A stretch of DNA of 64,000 nt from a virus: the IMG/VR virus record IMGVR_UViG_3300023049_000005, positions 137,053 through 201,052 of that record, one strand, 5' to 3'. Under the pieces are notes generated by a model, which saw only the letters and a program-made list of their open reading frames with translations, ran no database searches and was not told where the DNA came from. Position numbers and translations under genes: made by a program. Positions 9,435 to 17,096 of the stretch are shown in pieces; positions within the stretch are counted from its first letter, which is position 1, and each line of letters begins with the position of its first letter.

Positions 9435-10673
9435 ATGGCAAAAAAGAAAAAAGAATTTACTTTTTCAGAAATCGGTGGAATGATCGATGACCTAGCTAAA
9501 AAGACACCAATTTTAGTTGCGGATGATGAAAAAGAAGTAGATAAAGTAAGTACGGGTATTTATATACTGAATGCGTGTTTATCAGGTAGTTTATTTGGTG
9601 GGATAAAGGGAGATGCTATCACAGTGTTTGCAGGACCTGAGGCTTCGGGAAAATCCTTCTTAGCACTTAATGCTTGTAGAGAAGCACAGAAAAAAGGATA
9701 TGGTATTATCTATATCGATACTGAGAACTCTATCGACAGAAGTGATTTACCACAATACGGAATAGACAACAGCATAGGTGCTTTTAAATTGATTAAAACT
9801 AATAAAGTGGAAGATATTAATATGTTTGTTACTCAGCTTTTAGATAATATGAAAGAGAGAAAGTTAAAGGGTGATGAACCACCAAAGATGCTTTTTGTAT
9901 TAGATAGTTTAGCTCAACTTGCTTCTAATAAAGAAAAAGAAGACTTAATTAGTGGTAAATTAAAACAAGATATGACTAAAGCGAAAGCTATTGGTTCATT
10001 CTTTAGATCAATCACTATTGATTTAGGATACTTAGATATTCCAATGATCGTAAATAACCAAACTTATCAAACAATGGATATGTTTCCACAAGAGATAATG
10101 AAGGGTGGTAGATCTTTATATTACTCTGCTTCTAATATTACTTTTTTAAGTAAAGCTAAACTGAAGACAGGTAAAGAAGATGAACATGAAATGCAGAGTG
10201 GTATTATTGTTACTGCTAAAGCTGTGAAAAACAGACAAGTTAAACCTAAGAAAGTTAAATTCGAGATCTCATTCTCACAAGGATGTAACCCATACGTTGG
10301 TTTAGATATGTTCTGTATACCAAGATTCTTTGATAGAATCGGTATAGCCAAAGGAAAATGGGAAGAGTATGATAAGCCTGTTGAAGTAGTTGATGAAAAA
10401 ACAGGTGAAGTAACTCTAAAAGAAGGTGAGTTAAAAGAAGGTGGTAATAAATGGTATGTAAGACACTTAGGTAAAAGTGTTTGGTCAAAAGATTTATTCA
10501 CTGCTGATATATTCACACAAGAAGTATTAGAGGCTATGGAACCAGTTGCACAAGCTTATTTCAAGTATAAATCAATAGATGAGATCACAGAGGAGCATAA
10601 GCAATTCGAAGATATAGATGATTTCGAAGACGTTGATGAAGATAATTTATCAGCAGAAGATCTTTTTGATTAA
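9435..10673 (+). CDS. uvsX: UvsX-like RecA recombinase
   Basis: ATP-dependent strand-exchange protein that forms filaments on single-stranded DNA during phage recombination and replication. The Walker A motif GPEASGKS is at residues 67-74, the catalytic-Glu strand IYIDTENS with Glu97 follows, and Walker B LFVLD is at 153-157. A mobile DNA-binding loop region follows (QTYQTMDMFPQEIMKGG). The 412-residue length fits phage UvsX better than bacterial RecA (about 350). The C-terminal tail is very acidic (EDIDDFEDVDEDN...), as in regulated RecA proteins. The neighbours at 10683 and beyond are co-directional unknowns. Confidence 0.93.
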   Translation: MAKKKKEFTFSEIGGMIDDLAKKTPILVADDEKEVDKVSTGIYILNACLSGSLFGGIKGDAITVFAGPEASGKSFLALNACREAQKKGYGIIYIDTENSIDRSDLPQYGIDNSIGAFKLIKTNKVEDINMFVTQLLDNMKERKLKGDEPPKMLFVLDSLAQLASNKEKEDLISGKLKQDMTKAKAIGSFFRSITIDLGYLDIPMIVNNQTYQTMDMFPQEIMKGGRSLYYSASNITFLSKAKLKTGKEDEHEMQSGIIVTAKAVKNRQVKPKKVKFEISFSQGCNPYVGLDMFCIPRFFDRIGIAKGKWEEYDKPVEVVDEKTGEVTLKEGELKEGGNKWYVRHLGKSVWSKDLFTADIFTQEVLEAMEPVAQAYFKYKSIDEITEEHKQFEDIDDFEDVDEDNLSAEDLFD

Positions 10674-10682
10674 TTTTGTAAA

Positions 10683-11102
10683 ATGGAAACAAAAACATTT
10701 TTACAAGAGTTTATTGATAAGATAGATAATGATCCACATTTCTTTGATGATTTTATAGAAAGTCAGAAAGAAGCAGAAAAGTATTCGATTCACCAAAGAG
10801 AAAGGTTAGGTAGATTTATATCTAATTTATCAAAAAGTGAACTCGAATCCTTTTTGTTTAATACCTATATTCCTTGGGAACAGAAAACAATAAACCAATT
10901 ATATAGAGAAGGTATAGAAGGAAATTCTACTATATTTAATGCCATCAATGAGTACATAGCATATTATGGTGAAGAAATTGATTTAGATGAAGACTTCTTT
11001 TCTAGTGGTTATAGAATGGGTGATTATGTATTAATTACCTATTGTGGACAAGGATGTTTTCATAGATTAAGTTATAAAGGCGAAAAGATTTTAACAACTT
11101 AA
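10683..11102 (+). CDS. Hypothetical protein, 139 aa
   Basis: Unrecognised, acidic and aromatic-rich, with predicted helices through residue 100 and a short C-terminal beta segment (GDYVLITYCGQGCFHRLSYKG). It starts nine bases after uvsX, so it probably shares that transcript. No catalytic motif is evident. Confidence 0.6.
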   Translation: METKTFLQEFIDKIDNDPHFFDDFIESQKEAEKYSIHQRERLGRFISNLSKSELESFLFNTYIPWEQKTINQLYREGIEGNSTIFNAINEYIAYYGEEIDLDEDFFSSGYRMGDYVLITYCGQGCFHRLSYKGEKILTT

Positions 11103-11113
11103 TTATTTTTTAG

Positions 11114-11121
11114 TACATTTG
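11114..11121 (+). promoter_or_regulatory. Candidate Bacteroidetes-type -7 box
   Basis: TACATTTG matches the TAnnTTTG element of the Bacteroidetes primary sigma factor. It lies 60 bases before the ATG at 11181, but no good TTG -33 element is visible at the right distance, so it is weaker than those at 24882 and 40792. Confidence 0.35.
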
Positions 11122-11180
11122 TTTATTATTAAATTAATATGAAATTAGAAACAGAAAGTGGTAATTTAATTTGAATAAAT

Positions 11181-11543
11181 ATGGATTCTGATATAGAACA
11201 AGTAGTAAATTCAATTGATAGTGATAGATCATTGTTATCGGGTAATGATTATAAGTATATTAGTTATAAAGATAAAGAGTATTTATATAAAGTAACTGAT
11301 GAATGCACATTATTATATGGTGAAACAATTATTTGTGATCCTAATACCCCAATATATACAACCAAAAAAAGATTATTTGGTTTGGGTAAGAGTAGTAAGA
11401 CAATAGAGTATAAAACACTTTTTGTCATAGATAAGAATATAGAAAATCCCGAATACTCTAAATCAGATATCAAAAAACTCTTTAAAAGAGCTTATGATAC
11501 ATATCAAAGAGAATTAGAAATAAGAAAAGGAGAATTATTATGA
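11181..11543 (+). CDS. Hypothetical protein, 120 aa
   Basis: Unrecognised, Tyr/Lys/Asp-rich. A central basic patch (TTKKRLFGLGKSSKTIEYK) separates two beta-rich stretches, and the C-terminus is helical (SDIKKLFKRAYDTYQRELEIRKGE). It overlaps the YqeY-like gene by four bases (ATGA), so translation is coupled. Confidence 0.6.
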   Translation: MDSDIEQVVNSIDSDRSLLSGNDYKYISYKDKEYLYKVTDECTLLYGETIICDPNTPIYTTKKRLFGLGKSSKTIEYKTLFVIDKNIENPEYSKSDIKKLFKRAYDTYQRELEIRKGELL

Positions 11544-11965
11544 AAGAAGCAATAAAAAAAGAAATGATTTCTGCTATGAAATCTAAGAATAAAGAAAGAT
11601 TAAGTGTGATAAGACTTATCAACGGTAAGATTACTGACGCATTGAAGGAAGACGAAAATACTAACCTAGTATCTGTATTGGATAGTATGGTTAAGGAAAG
11701 AAATAAGTCTATCGAATCATATTTAGAGGGTGGTGCAGAAGAACTTGCTAAACAAGAAGAATATGAGATTACAGTAATCAATGAGTTCTTACCTCAAAGA
11801 ATGGATATTCTAGAAATAGAAAAGGAAGCCGAAGAAGTTATTAAACAAACAGGTGCTAGTTCTATGAGAGATATGGGTAAAGTAATGGGTATCCTAAAAG
11901 GTAAATTAGGGGATACTGCTACACCAAGTGATATTGCTACTGCGGTTAAATCAAAATTGTCTTAA
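11540..11965 (+). CDS. YqeY (GatB-tail) domain protein
   Basis: The 141-residue product spans a complete YqeY domain: an N-terminal helical part (MISAMKSKNKERLSVIRLI), a middle KERNKSIESYLEGG...LAKQEEYEI...FLPQRM, and the family hallmark GASSMRDMGKVMG near residue 110. YqeY resembles the tRNA-contacting tail of GatB, the amidotransferase subunit that makes Asn-tRNA and Gln-tRNA in many bacteria; the free-standing protein's exact job is not settled. In a genome carrying several Asn-anticodon tRNAs a role in tRNA handling is plausible, but that is inference. It is coupled to both neighbours by short overlaps. Confidence 0.9.
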   Translation: MKEAIKKEMISAMKSKNKERLSVIRLINGKITDALKEDENTNLVSVLDSMVKERNKSIESYLEGGAEELAKQEEYEITVINEFLPQRMDILEIEKEAEEVIKQTGASSMRDMGKVMGILKGKLGDTATPSDIATAVKSKLS

Positions 11966-12204
11966 TGGATAACTTTGATTATAATGATAAAGGGTTTATA
12001 GACTACATAAATGAAGATAAACTCGTATTTTTATCTCGTATTATTAAATTGGATTTAACTAGTTTTGTAGATATTTGTGTAGCAGATACTCATGATAATA
12101 AACAATTCGCTATTAATATTAGGTATATAAACAATTTGAAAGAAAAATATAAAGCAACTAAAAGAGATGGTTTAATAAACCATGTTCTAGATGATACTAT
12201 ATGA
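11965..12204 (+). CDS. Hypothetical protein, 79 aa
   Basis: Unrecognised small protein; its ATG overlaps the YqeY stop by one base (TAATG). The N-terminal half is acidic and aromatic (NFDYNDKGFIDYINEDK), the C-terminal half basic. It overlaps the next small gene by 14 bases. Confidence 0.55.
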   Translation: MDNFDYNDKGFIDYINEDKLVFLSRIIKLDLTSFVDICVADTHDNKQFAINIRYINNLKEKYKATKRDGLINHVLDDTI

Positions 12205-12358
12205 AGATTTAGAAAAATATTATAATAAACCTAATGATTGGATTCCTGCTAAACAAGCTTTTTTTGGTCGCCATAAAAGGATACCTAGAAAGTTAAAAAA
12301 GAAAGGTAGAAGGTGTCAAGAGAAACACCCGTATTTAGAAATAAATCAATGTTTATAG
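12191..12358 (+). CDS. Small basic protein, 55 aa, with possible TAG readthrough to 12427
   Basis: An ATG at 12191 inside the previous gene opens a frame of 55 codons ending at TAG 12356-12358. The product is strongly basic in its middle (GRHKRIPRKLKKKGRR), suggesting nucleic-acid binding. The same frame continues past the TAG for 22 more codons, with coding-like content, to a TAA at 12425-12427. The TAG could be a premature stop in a roughly 78-residue gene or a site of readthrough. Without this gene, 12205-12489 would be empty, which is unusual in this genome. Confidence 0.5.
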   Translation: MILYEDLEKYYNKPNDWIPAKQAFFGRHKRIPRKLKKKGRRCQEKHPYLEINQCL

Positions 12359-12489
12359 TATCTCTTACAGAAACAAGATCCTAATTATGCTAGGTATTTA
12401 ATAAAATTAGTAATTAAATCAGATTAAAATGATACGTAATAATAAATTAATAGCATTAGAAAATAACATATTAAAAGAAGTTAGATAAG

Positions 12490-12678
12490 ATGGCAAAAGT
12501 TATACGAATTGACGAAACTAAAGCAAATCAAAGAACACATTCAGATTGCGGTGCTGTAATAGAATATTTCCCAAATGAAGTGGAAAGTATAGTAGAGAAT
12601 GAACCATATGGCGGTGGAACAGATACATATCATTATCTGACTTGTCCCAATTGTGGTAAAAAAATGAGGTGGTGTTAA
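12490..12678 (+). CDS. Small zinc-ribbon-like protein, 62 aa
   Basis: Cys20 with Gly21 (SDCGAVIEYFPNEV) and a C-terminal CPNCGKKM (Cys52, Cys55), plus Cys62, look like a four-ligand zinc site. The tail CPNCGKKM is typical of zinc ribbons. Role unknown; such proteins usually bind nucleic acid or partner proteins. Confidence 0.65.
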   Translation: MAKVIRIDETKANQRTHSDCGAVIEYFPNEVESIVENEPYGGGTDTYHYLTCPNCGKKMRWC

Positions 12679-12716
12679 TATTGTATATAACCCCTTTATT
12701 TTAATAACAAAATAAA

Positions 12717-12938
12717 ATGGAAAAAAAGACCACAGAAGAATTCTTTTTAGATAAAGAAGAATTGAAGAAAATTATAGTGAAAGATATGATCAAGAAAGGT
12801 CATATCAGCGAAGATATTGATATTAAAGATATTATCATATCAGAGGTTACTAAAACAGAATCAGAACCTGCTGCAGATCTACGTGAAGCTATGTATTATG
12901 ATGCGTTTAAAGGTATTAGAATTAGAGTAGAATATTAA
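12717..12938 (+). CDS. Hypothetical protein, 73 aa
   Basis: Unrecognised, highly charged; a helical Lys/Glu-rich N-terminus and an Ile-rich C-terminal beta segment (AFKGIRIRVEY). It is separated from the next ATG by one base, so the two are likely co-translated. Confidence 0.55.
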   Translation: MEKKTTEEFFLDKEELKKIIVKDMIKKGHISEDIDIKDIIISEVTKTESEPAADLREAMYYDAFKGIRIRVEY

Positions 12939-12939
12939 T

Positions 12940-13254
12940 ATGAATAAGAAAGATTCAAAAATAATAGCTGAAACAATAACTAATGAGGAATTATTGGATA
13001 TGTTTAATAACGCTAAAGAAAATATAACTGATTGGACTAAGGTTAGTAGTGTTAATAAAGGAATGACCAAAGGAGTAAGTTGGAATATCCTAGCTAAAGA
13101 CTTTGATATGAATCATAAATATCACATTTTAGCTAAAACAAACATGGTACGTGAGTTCGGAGAATTTCTTCCTGATCAACTAAAGCCACAGAAGATCAAT
13201 AAACAATCTTCTAATAACCCACTTGTTCACCAAGAACCTAAATTCAATGGATAG
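12940..13254 (+). CDS. Hypothetical protein, 104 aa
   Basis: Unrecognised. Residues 1-75 are mixed helical with a conserved-looking WNILAKDFD segment; the C-terminus is Pro/Asn/Gln-rich and probably disordered. It overlaps the following gene by eight bases. Confidence 0.55.
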   Translation: MNKKDSKIIAETITNEELLDMFNNAKENITDWTKVSSVNKGMTKGVSWNILAKDFDMNHKYHILAKTNMVREFGEFLPDQLKPQKINKQSSNNPLVHQEPKFNG

Positions 13255-13543
13255 TTATATAGTGGTAAAAGAATATTTAGGTATAAAAGAAGGTACTGTT
13301 ATATCTCCCGATAATGATAAATATATTATCGAAGTAGAAGGTAATAACTTAGAAATATGTAAAACAAACCTAGATAGTTTGGATAATTTTGAGAAACAAG
13401 ATCCGTTATCTATCGAAGAAATCACAGAGGAATCTGATACTAAGAAAAGATATAGAGTACAAATAGATATCAATTGCACAGAAACTAAGAGGAAAGAAAT
13501 AGAATCTTTTCTTAGAGAAAATCTAAATGATATTTTAAATTAA
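13247..13543 (+). CDS. Hypothetical protein, 98 aa
   Basis: I chose the ATG at 13247, overlapping the previous stop by eight bases, over one 24 bases upstream, because it matches the tight overlaps nearby. Two parts: residues 1-45 beta-rich (YIVVKEYLGIKEGTVISPDND), residues 65-98 with an alternating strand then helix (RYRVQIDINCTETKRKEIESFLRENL). No family recognised. Confidence 0.55.
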   Translation: MDSYIVVKEYLGIKEGTVISPDNDKYIIEVEGNNLEICKTNLDSLDNFEKQDPLSIEEITEESDTKKRYRVQIDINCTETKRKEIESFLRENLNDILN

Positions 13544-13596
13544 TCAACAAAAATAACTTTATTTATATAATATATAAATAAAAGATAGTTATATAA

Positions 13597-14190
13597 ATGG
13601 ATAAAAAATTTGAGAAGTTATTTAATAAGTATTTCAGCCTAGATAATTTTGATGGTGATGAGGAACTTATGGAAAACTTTAAAGAGTTATTCCTTAGTAT
13701 GATGAACGTAAGTGAAAGTAAAATAGAAGATGTCAAGGATATTGATATGTTTAACATAGGAGAAGATATGAAAAATATAATGAAAGGTAACGAAGAGTTC
13801 AAAACATTAAACGGGGAACAAACACAAACTATCATCAATAAGTTTAATATGAAAATTAAATCGATAGAGACTAACAGAGAACCGAATATGCAAATATCGA
13901 TGATTAAAGTAAGTGAAGAATGGACGACTGAAAACTCTAATTATATTATACAACAATCATATTACTTAAATTTAAATTCTTTCAACGAAAGGAAATATGA
14001 CGTGAAGCTTCTGACGATTGATGAATTAATAGAAGCTAATTTATTTAATTCCAAAGAACATGAGCCTTTTATGGCTGAGTTACTTGACGTAGATAAAGAG
14101 ATCTTTTATAATAAATTAATCGATATATCTTTAGAATATGAGAACTATGAGGACGCAGCATTTTATAGAGATCTCATAGACAGTAAATAG
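13597..14190 (+). CDS. Hypothetical protein with UVR-like C-terminal motif, 197 aa
   Basis: Mostly helical at the N-terminus and beta-rich in the middle (residues 105-140). It ends in EYENYEDAAFYRDLIDSK, which matches the UVR motif pattern (hxxxxxYExAAxhRDxI) that mediates protein contacts in UvrB, UvrC and McsA. The rest is unrecognised. Its last 28 bases overlap the convergent RuvC-like gene. AT-rich TTATATAATATATAA sequence lies just upstream. Confidence 0.6.
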   Translation: MDKKFEKLFNKYFSLDNFDGDEELMENFKELFLSMMNVSESKIEDVKDIDMFNIGEDMKNIMKGNEEFKTLNGEQTQTIINKFNMKIKSIETNREPNMQISMIKVSEEWTTENSNYIIQQSYYLNLNSFNERKYDVKLLTIDELIEANLFNSKEHEPFMAELLDVDKEIFYNKLIDISLEYENYEDAAFYRDLIDSK

Positions 14191-14876
14191 AGATATATTA
14201 ATAGAGAATCATTTACATCTTCATGTGGCTTAGGCACATTCTTACCTATTTCTATACCTTTTAAATAATCTACATAACGTTTAATATTGGTGGGTACATT
14301 ACCCCAATCATCTTTTTCAATAATAGCATTTAACATTTCTACTTTAGTGAATTTACCACCCGCTAAACCTTCACTATTTCTATGCTCTAATACTATTCTC
14401 TTTTTCTTTTTCCCTATTTCTTTCTCAATAGGAGGATAAACCATTTTACAAGTTTCTAATTTCAATGTACTTGGACTAATGATCATTATATCAGTTGTTA
14501 TTCTTAATAATTCATTTCTTAAAAGCGTACCAAATTGTACTAGGTCAATTAAATTGCCCGCACTAGATCCATAGCTATATCCCTCAATTCCTACAATAGT
14601 ATCACTATTTAAGTCGATTGTTTTTAATATAGAATCGATAACTTTAGTTACTACCTTTTTATATTCGATCAATTTAAATACTTGTTCTTCTTGGTAATTA
14701 TCATAATTTACTTTTCTATGGAACTCAAAACTAACATAAGGTTCTATATCTAAGAACCATTTACTTAAATTACCTTTCTTTGTGATTGCACTATCTTCGT
14801 AACTATAGTTAAATAGCTGTCCATTTACACAAAGACCCGTTGATGTTATACTTGGGTCTATACCGATTATATTCAT
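14163..14876 (-). CDS. RuvC-like Holliday-junction resolvase / RNase H-fold nuclease
   Basis: The N-terminal strand IIGIDPSITSTG carries the first catalytic Asp (Asp7). The second acidic residue is Glu98 in VGIEGYSYG, and the C-terminal HEDVNDS (Asp220, Asp223) provides the rest of the site. The segment NLIDLVQFGTLLR is typical of this family. At 237 residues it is longer than cellular RuvC (about 170), with an insertion rich in Lys around 150-185. Likely role: cleaving branched DNA before packaging. A divergent TTATATATAA region (about 14898-14908) separates it from the gene at 14945. Confidence 0.85.
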   Translation of the reverse strand: MNIIGIDPSITSTGLCVNGQLFNYSYEDSAITKKGNLSKWFLDIEPYVSFEFHRKVNYDNYQEEQVFKLIEYKKVVTKVIDSILKTIDLNSDTIVGIEGYSYGSSAGNLIDLVQFGTLLRNELLRITTDIMIISPSTLKLETCKMVYPPIEKEIGKKKKRIVLEHRNSEGLAGGKFTKVEMLNAIIEKDDWGNVPTNIKRYVDYLKGIEIGKNVPKPHEDVNDSLLIYLYLLSMRSL

Positions 14877-14944
14877 TAATCATATTATTTTTTGTAGATT
14901 ATATATAAAAGTGGAAGGGAGCTATCCTTTTTAATACATAGGTC

Positions 14945-15292
14945 ATGAAAAAATCTATTTATTTAATATCTTATTTCCTTGATGATGAGGAAAAAGCATA
15001 TAAGATAGGATATACTAAAAGAGAAGTGGGAACAAGAGTAAAGGAACTAAAAACAGCAAACCCTAATGATCTTATTATAGAAAAGGTATATGAAACAGAT
15101 CAATATACATCTAATATCGAGAGAATGTTACATAAAGAGTTCAAACACAAGAAGATAGATGGTGAATGGTTTTTATTAGATGATGAAGATGTGAGTAAAT
15201 TTGAATCACTTTGTGATAAGTTTTACCAAACATTTGATATGTTACAAAACCAAAATACATATATAATCGATAATAATATCACATATAAATAA
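14945..15292 (+). CDS. T5orf172 / GIY-YIG-related domain protein
   Basis: The 115 residues fit a T5 Orf172-type domain, a relative of the GIY-YIG nuclease fold: YLISYF near the N-terminus, YKIGYTKR with V..R..EL following, ERMLHKEFKHKK, and a final GEWFLL.DEDV. The family is common in phages as DNA-binding or nicking modules, sometimes linked to homing. Whether it still cuts DNA cannot be told; the conserved Arg and Glu residues seem present (R26/R30 region and E59). Confidence 0.75.
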   Translation: MKKSIYLISYFLDDEEKAYKIGYTKREVGTRVKELKTANPNDLIIEKVYETDQYTSNIERMLHKEFKHKKIDGEWFLLDDEDVSKFESLCDKFYQTFDMLQNQNTYIIDNNITYK

Positions 15293-15337
15293 ACTTTTTG
15301 GTTGTTATTGAATAACATATGTAAAAGAATTTTATAT

Positions 15338-15844
15338 ATGAAAATATCGATAAAACCCAGTGATATCATAAAAAGAGCTTTGTGGTACAAATATGAAAAT
15401 TATATCTTAGATGGGAAGTCTAAAGAAGAAATACGTAAAATCATCAACGAAGACGAAGAATTCGAAATCAGAGAAGAAGACGCTCTTATTATTAATTTTA
15501 TTACCTGTATAGAAACAGACAACCTAAGACATAAATTAAACGATCATATTAAACACTTATTTGATATCAGATCTACTGAAATAGCTACAGATAAGAAAAG
15601 TAACCAAATAGTTATTACAAAGAATCTTATTGAGAATGAATTGGAGAAATTCTTAAAGAATTTTCCTGATGAATGGGAATCAGAGCTTAATTATAAGCAA
15701 GGGATAAAAGACCTTAAAAAATACATAGCTGTATTAAAAGAAAGGTTACAGAAGCTACAAATACATAATAGTGACTTCCAAGGAAAGACTATTGAGTATG
15801 TACAAGTTAACCATGTTAAAAAAATGTTAGAATTTAACCATTAA
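15338..15844 (+). CDS. Hypothetical helical protein, 168 aa
   Basis: The ATG at 15338, preceded by TTTTATAT, is preferred to a TTG at 15302. The product is strongly helical and charged, with coiled-coil-like segments near residues 85-150. No family recognised. Its stop is one base from the dnaJ start, so it is probably in an operon with dnaJ and rpsU. Confidence 0.6.
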   Translation: MKISIKPSDIIKRALWYKYENYILDGKSKEEIRKIINEDEEFEIREEDALIINFITCIETDNLRHKLNDHIKHLFDIRSTEIATDKKSNQIVITKNLIENELEKFLKNFPDEWESELNYKQGIKDLKKYIAVLKERLQKLQIHNSDFQGKTIEYVQVNHVKKMLEFNH

Positions 15845-15845
15845 T

Positions 15846-16886
15846 ATGAAAGATTATTACAATATATTAGGTGTCAGTAAAGACGTATCTGATGCAGAAT
15901 TAAAGAAAGTATATAGAAAGTTATCTAAGAAGTATCACCCTGATATTTCAAAAGAAGCTAATGCTGAAGATAAATTCAAAGAAGTATCTGAGGCATATGA
16001 AGTACTTTCTGATTCTCAGAAAAGACAAAAATATGATAGAGGTGGATCTAATGATCCATTCGGAGGCTTTGGTGGCTTCGGTGGAGATCCATTCGGAGAT
16101 ATGTTTGGTGACTTCTTCGGTAACAAGAGAGCATCTAGAACAAGGGATAATACTAATTTAGATATTGTTTTGGATGTGGATCTTACTTTAGATGAAGTAG
16201 AACTAGGTGGCACTAAGAAGATTAGATACAAAAGAACTATGAATTGCCAAACTTGTAAGGGAGAAGGTGGTGATGGTTCTTCTACTTGTAGCTCTTGTAA
16301 TGGAAGAGGAAGAAGGGTAGAAAGGGTTCAAACACCCATGGGGATATTACAGACAGAAACCATATGTCCTAATTGTGGCGGTTCGGGTCAAACTATTGCT
16401 AATACCTGTAATAGCTGTCATGGAAAAAGCAGAGAAGAAAAATTCGAAGAAACGGTTGTTAACTTTGGTAAAGGTGTTTCAGAATCCATGAAGTATAAAT
16501 ATAACGGTAAAGGACATCAGAGAAAAGGAAGAAAGGGAGATTTGTATATTCGTTTTGTTATCAGGAATCATCCTATATTTAAAAGAAACGACACAACTCT
16601 CATACAAGAAGTAACTGTTCCTTTTAATGTCCTAATGTTAGGTGGTGAAATTACTGTATCAGGGTTAAATGGGAAAAGTTATAAGTTGAATGTTCCTAAA
16701 CTTTCTAGAACGGGAGCATCGTTAAGACTTAAAGATAAAGGATTACCTTATTCGGAAGGACAATTAAGAGGCGATATGATCGTAGTATTGAATATAGATT
16801 TACCTAAAGAGCTAACAGAAGAAGAAATTGGTATAATCGAGCAACTGAACGAAAAGGATAATTTTATATATAATATTAAAAAGTAA
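15846..16886 (+). CDS. dnaJ: DnaJ (Hsp40) co-chaperone
   Basis: A complete class I DnaJ of 346 residues. J domain at residues 1-65 with HPD at 31-33, Gly/Phe-rich linker at 67-92, zinc domain with CxxC pairs at 134/137, 148/151, 174/177 and 188/191, then the C-terminal substrate-binding domains (LGGEITVSGLNGKSYKL near 265). It stimulates the host Hsp70 (DnaK) and delivers clients. No phage DnaK or GrpE is visible here, so it must work with the host's. Slightly shorter than bacterial DnaJ (about 375). The fourth CxxC motif reads CNSCHGKS, lacking the usual final Gly. Confidence 0.97.
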   Translation: MKDYYNILGVSKDVSDAELKKVYRKLSKKYHPDISKEANAEDKFKEVSEAYEVLSDSQKRQKYDRGGSNDPFGGFGGFGGDPFGDMFGDFFGNKRASRTRDNTNLDIVLDVDLTLDEVELGGTKKIRYKRTMNCQTCKGEGGDGSSTCSSCNGRGRRVERVQTPMGILQTETICPNCGGSGQTIANTCNSCHGKSREEKFEETVVNFGKGVSESMKYKYNGKGHQRKGRKGDLYIRFVIRNHPIFKRNDTTLIQEVTVPFNVLMLGGEITVSGLNGKSYKLNVPKLSRTGASLRLKDKGLPYSEGQLRGDMIVVLNIDLPKELTEEEIGIIEQLNEKDNFIYNIKK

Positions 16887-16892
16887 ACAATT

Positions 16893-17096
16893 ATGTTAAA
16901 TATAAAAGTAGATGATAAGGGCAGTAAGAACGCTATAGAGAAAGCCTTAAAGCAATATAAGAATAAGGTAAGAGATACTAAAATGATGGATAAACTTAGA
17001 GAAAAGAAAGAATACAAAAAGAAATCTGTTAAAAGAAGAGAAGAAATCAATAAAGCAGTATACGTAGAGAAAAAATTTAAATCTAATGATCAGTAA
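16893..17096 (+). CDS. rpsU: Ribosomal protein bS21
   Basis: The 67-residue protein matches bS21: a short N-terminal strand (LNIKVDD), then a helix starting IEKALKQYKNKV and a basic stretch KKKSVKRREEINKAVYVEKKF, close to the C-terminal SVxKREExxKAxYVxK pattern of Bacteroidetes bS21. bS21 sits at the mRNA exit platform of the 30S subunit next to the anti-Shine-Dalgarno. Phage copies are known from marine phages and are thought to bias ribosomes toward phage mRNA. It follows dnaJ by six bases and overlaps the next gene by 11. Confidence 0.9.
   Translation: MLNIKVDDKGSKNAIEKALKQYKNKVRDTKMMDKLREKKEYKKKSVKRREEINKAVYVEKKFKSNDQ

Noticed and set aside
11139-11174. 11-codon frame before 11181, considered as a third leader peptide
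   Set aside because: No runs of one amino acid and no terminator/antiterminator pair before the next gene.
12356-12358. Possible genome-wide reassignment of TAG
   Set aside because: Other genes end normally at TAG (for example 3532-3534, 14188-14190, 48320-48322) and no suppressor tRNA with anticodon CUA was found.
12429-12488. 19-codon frame before the zinc-ribbon gene
   Set aside because: Too short, no attenuator-like structure, biased composition or recognisable product.
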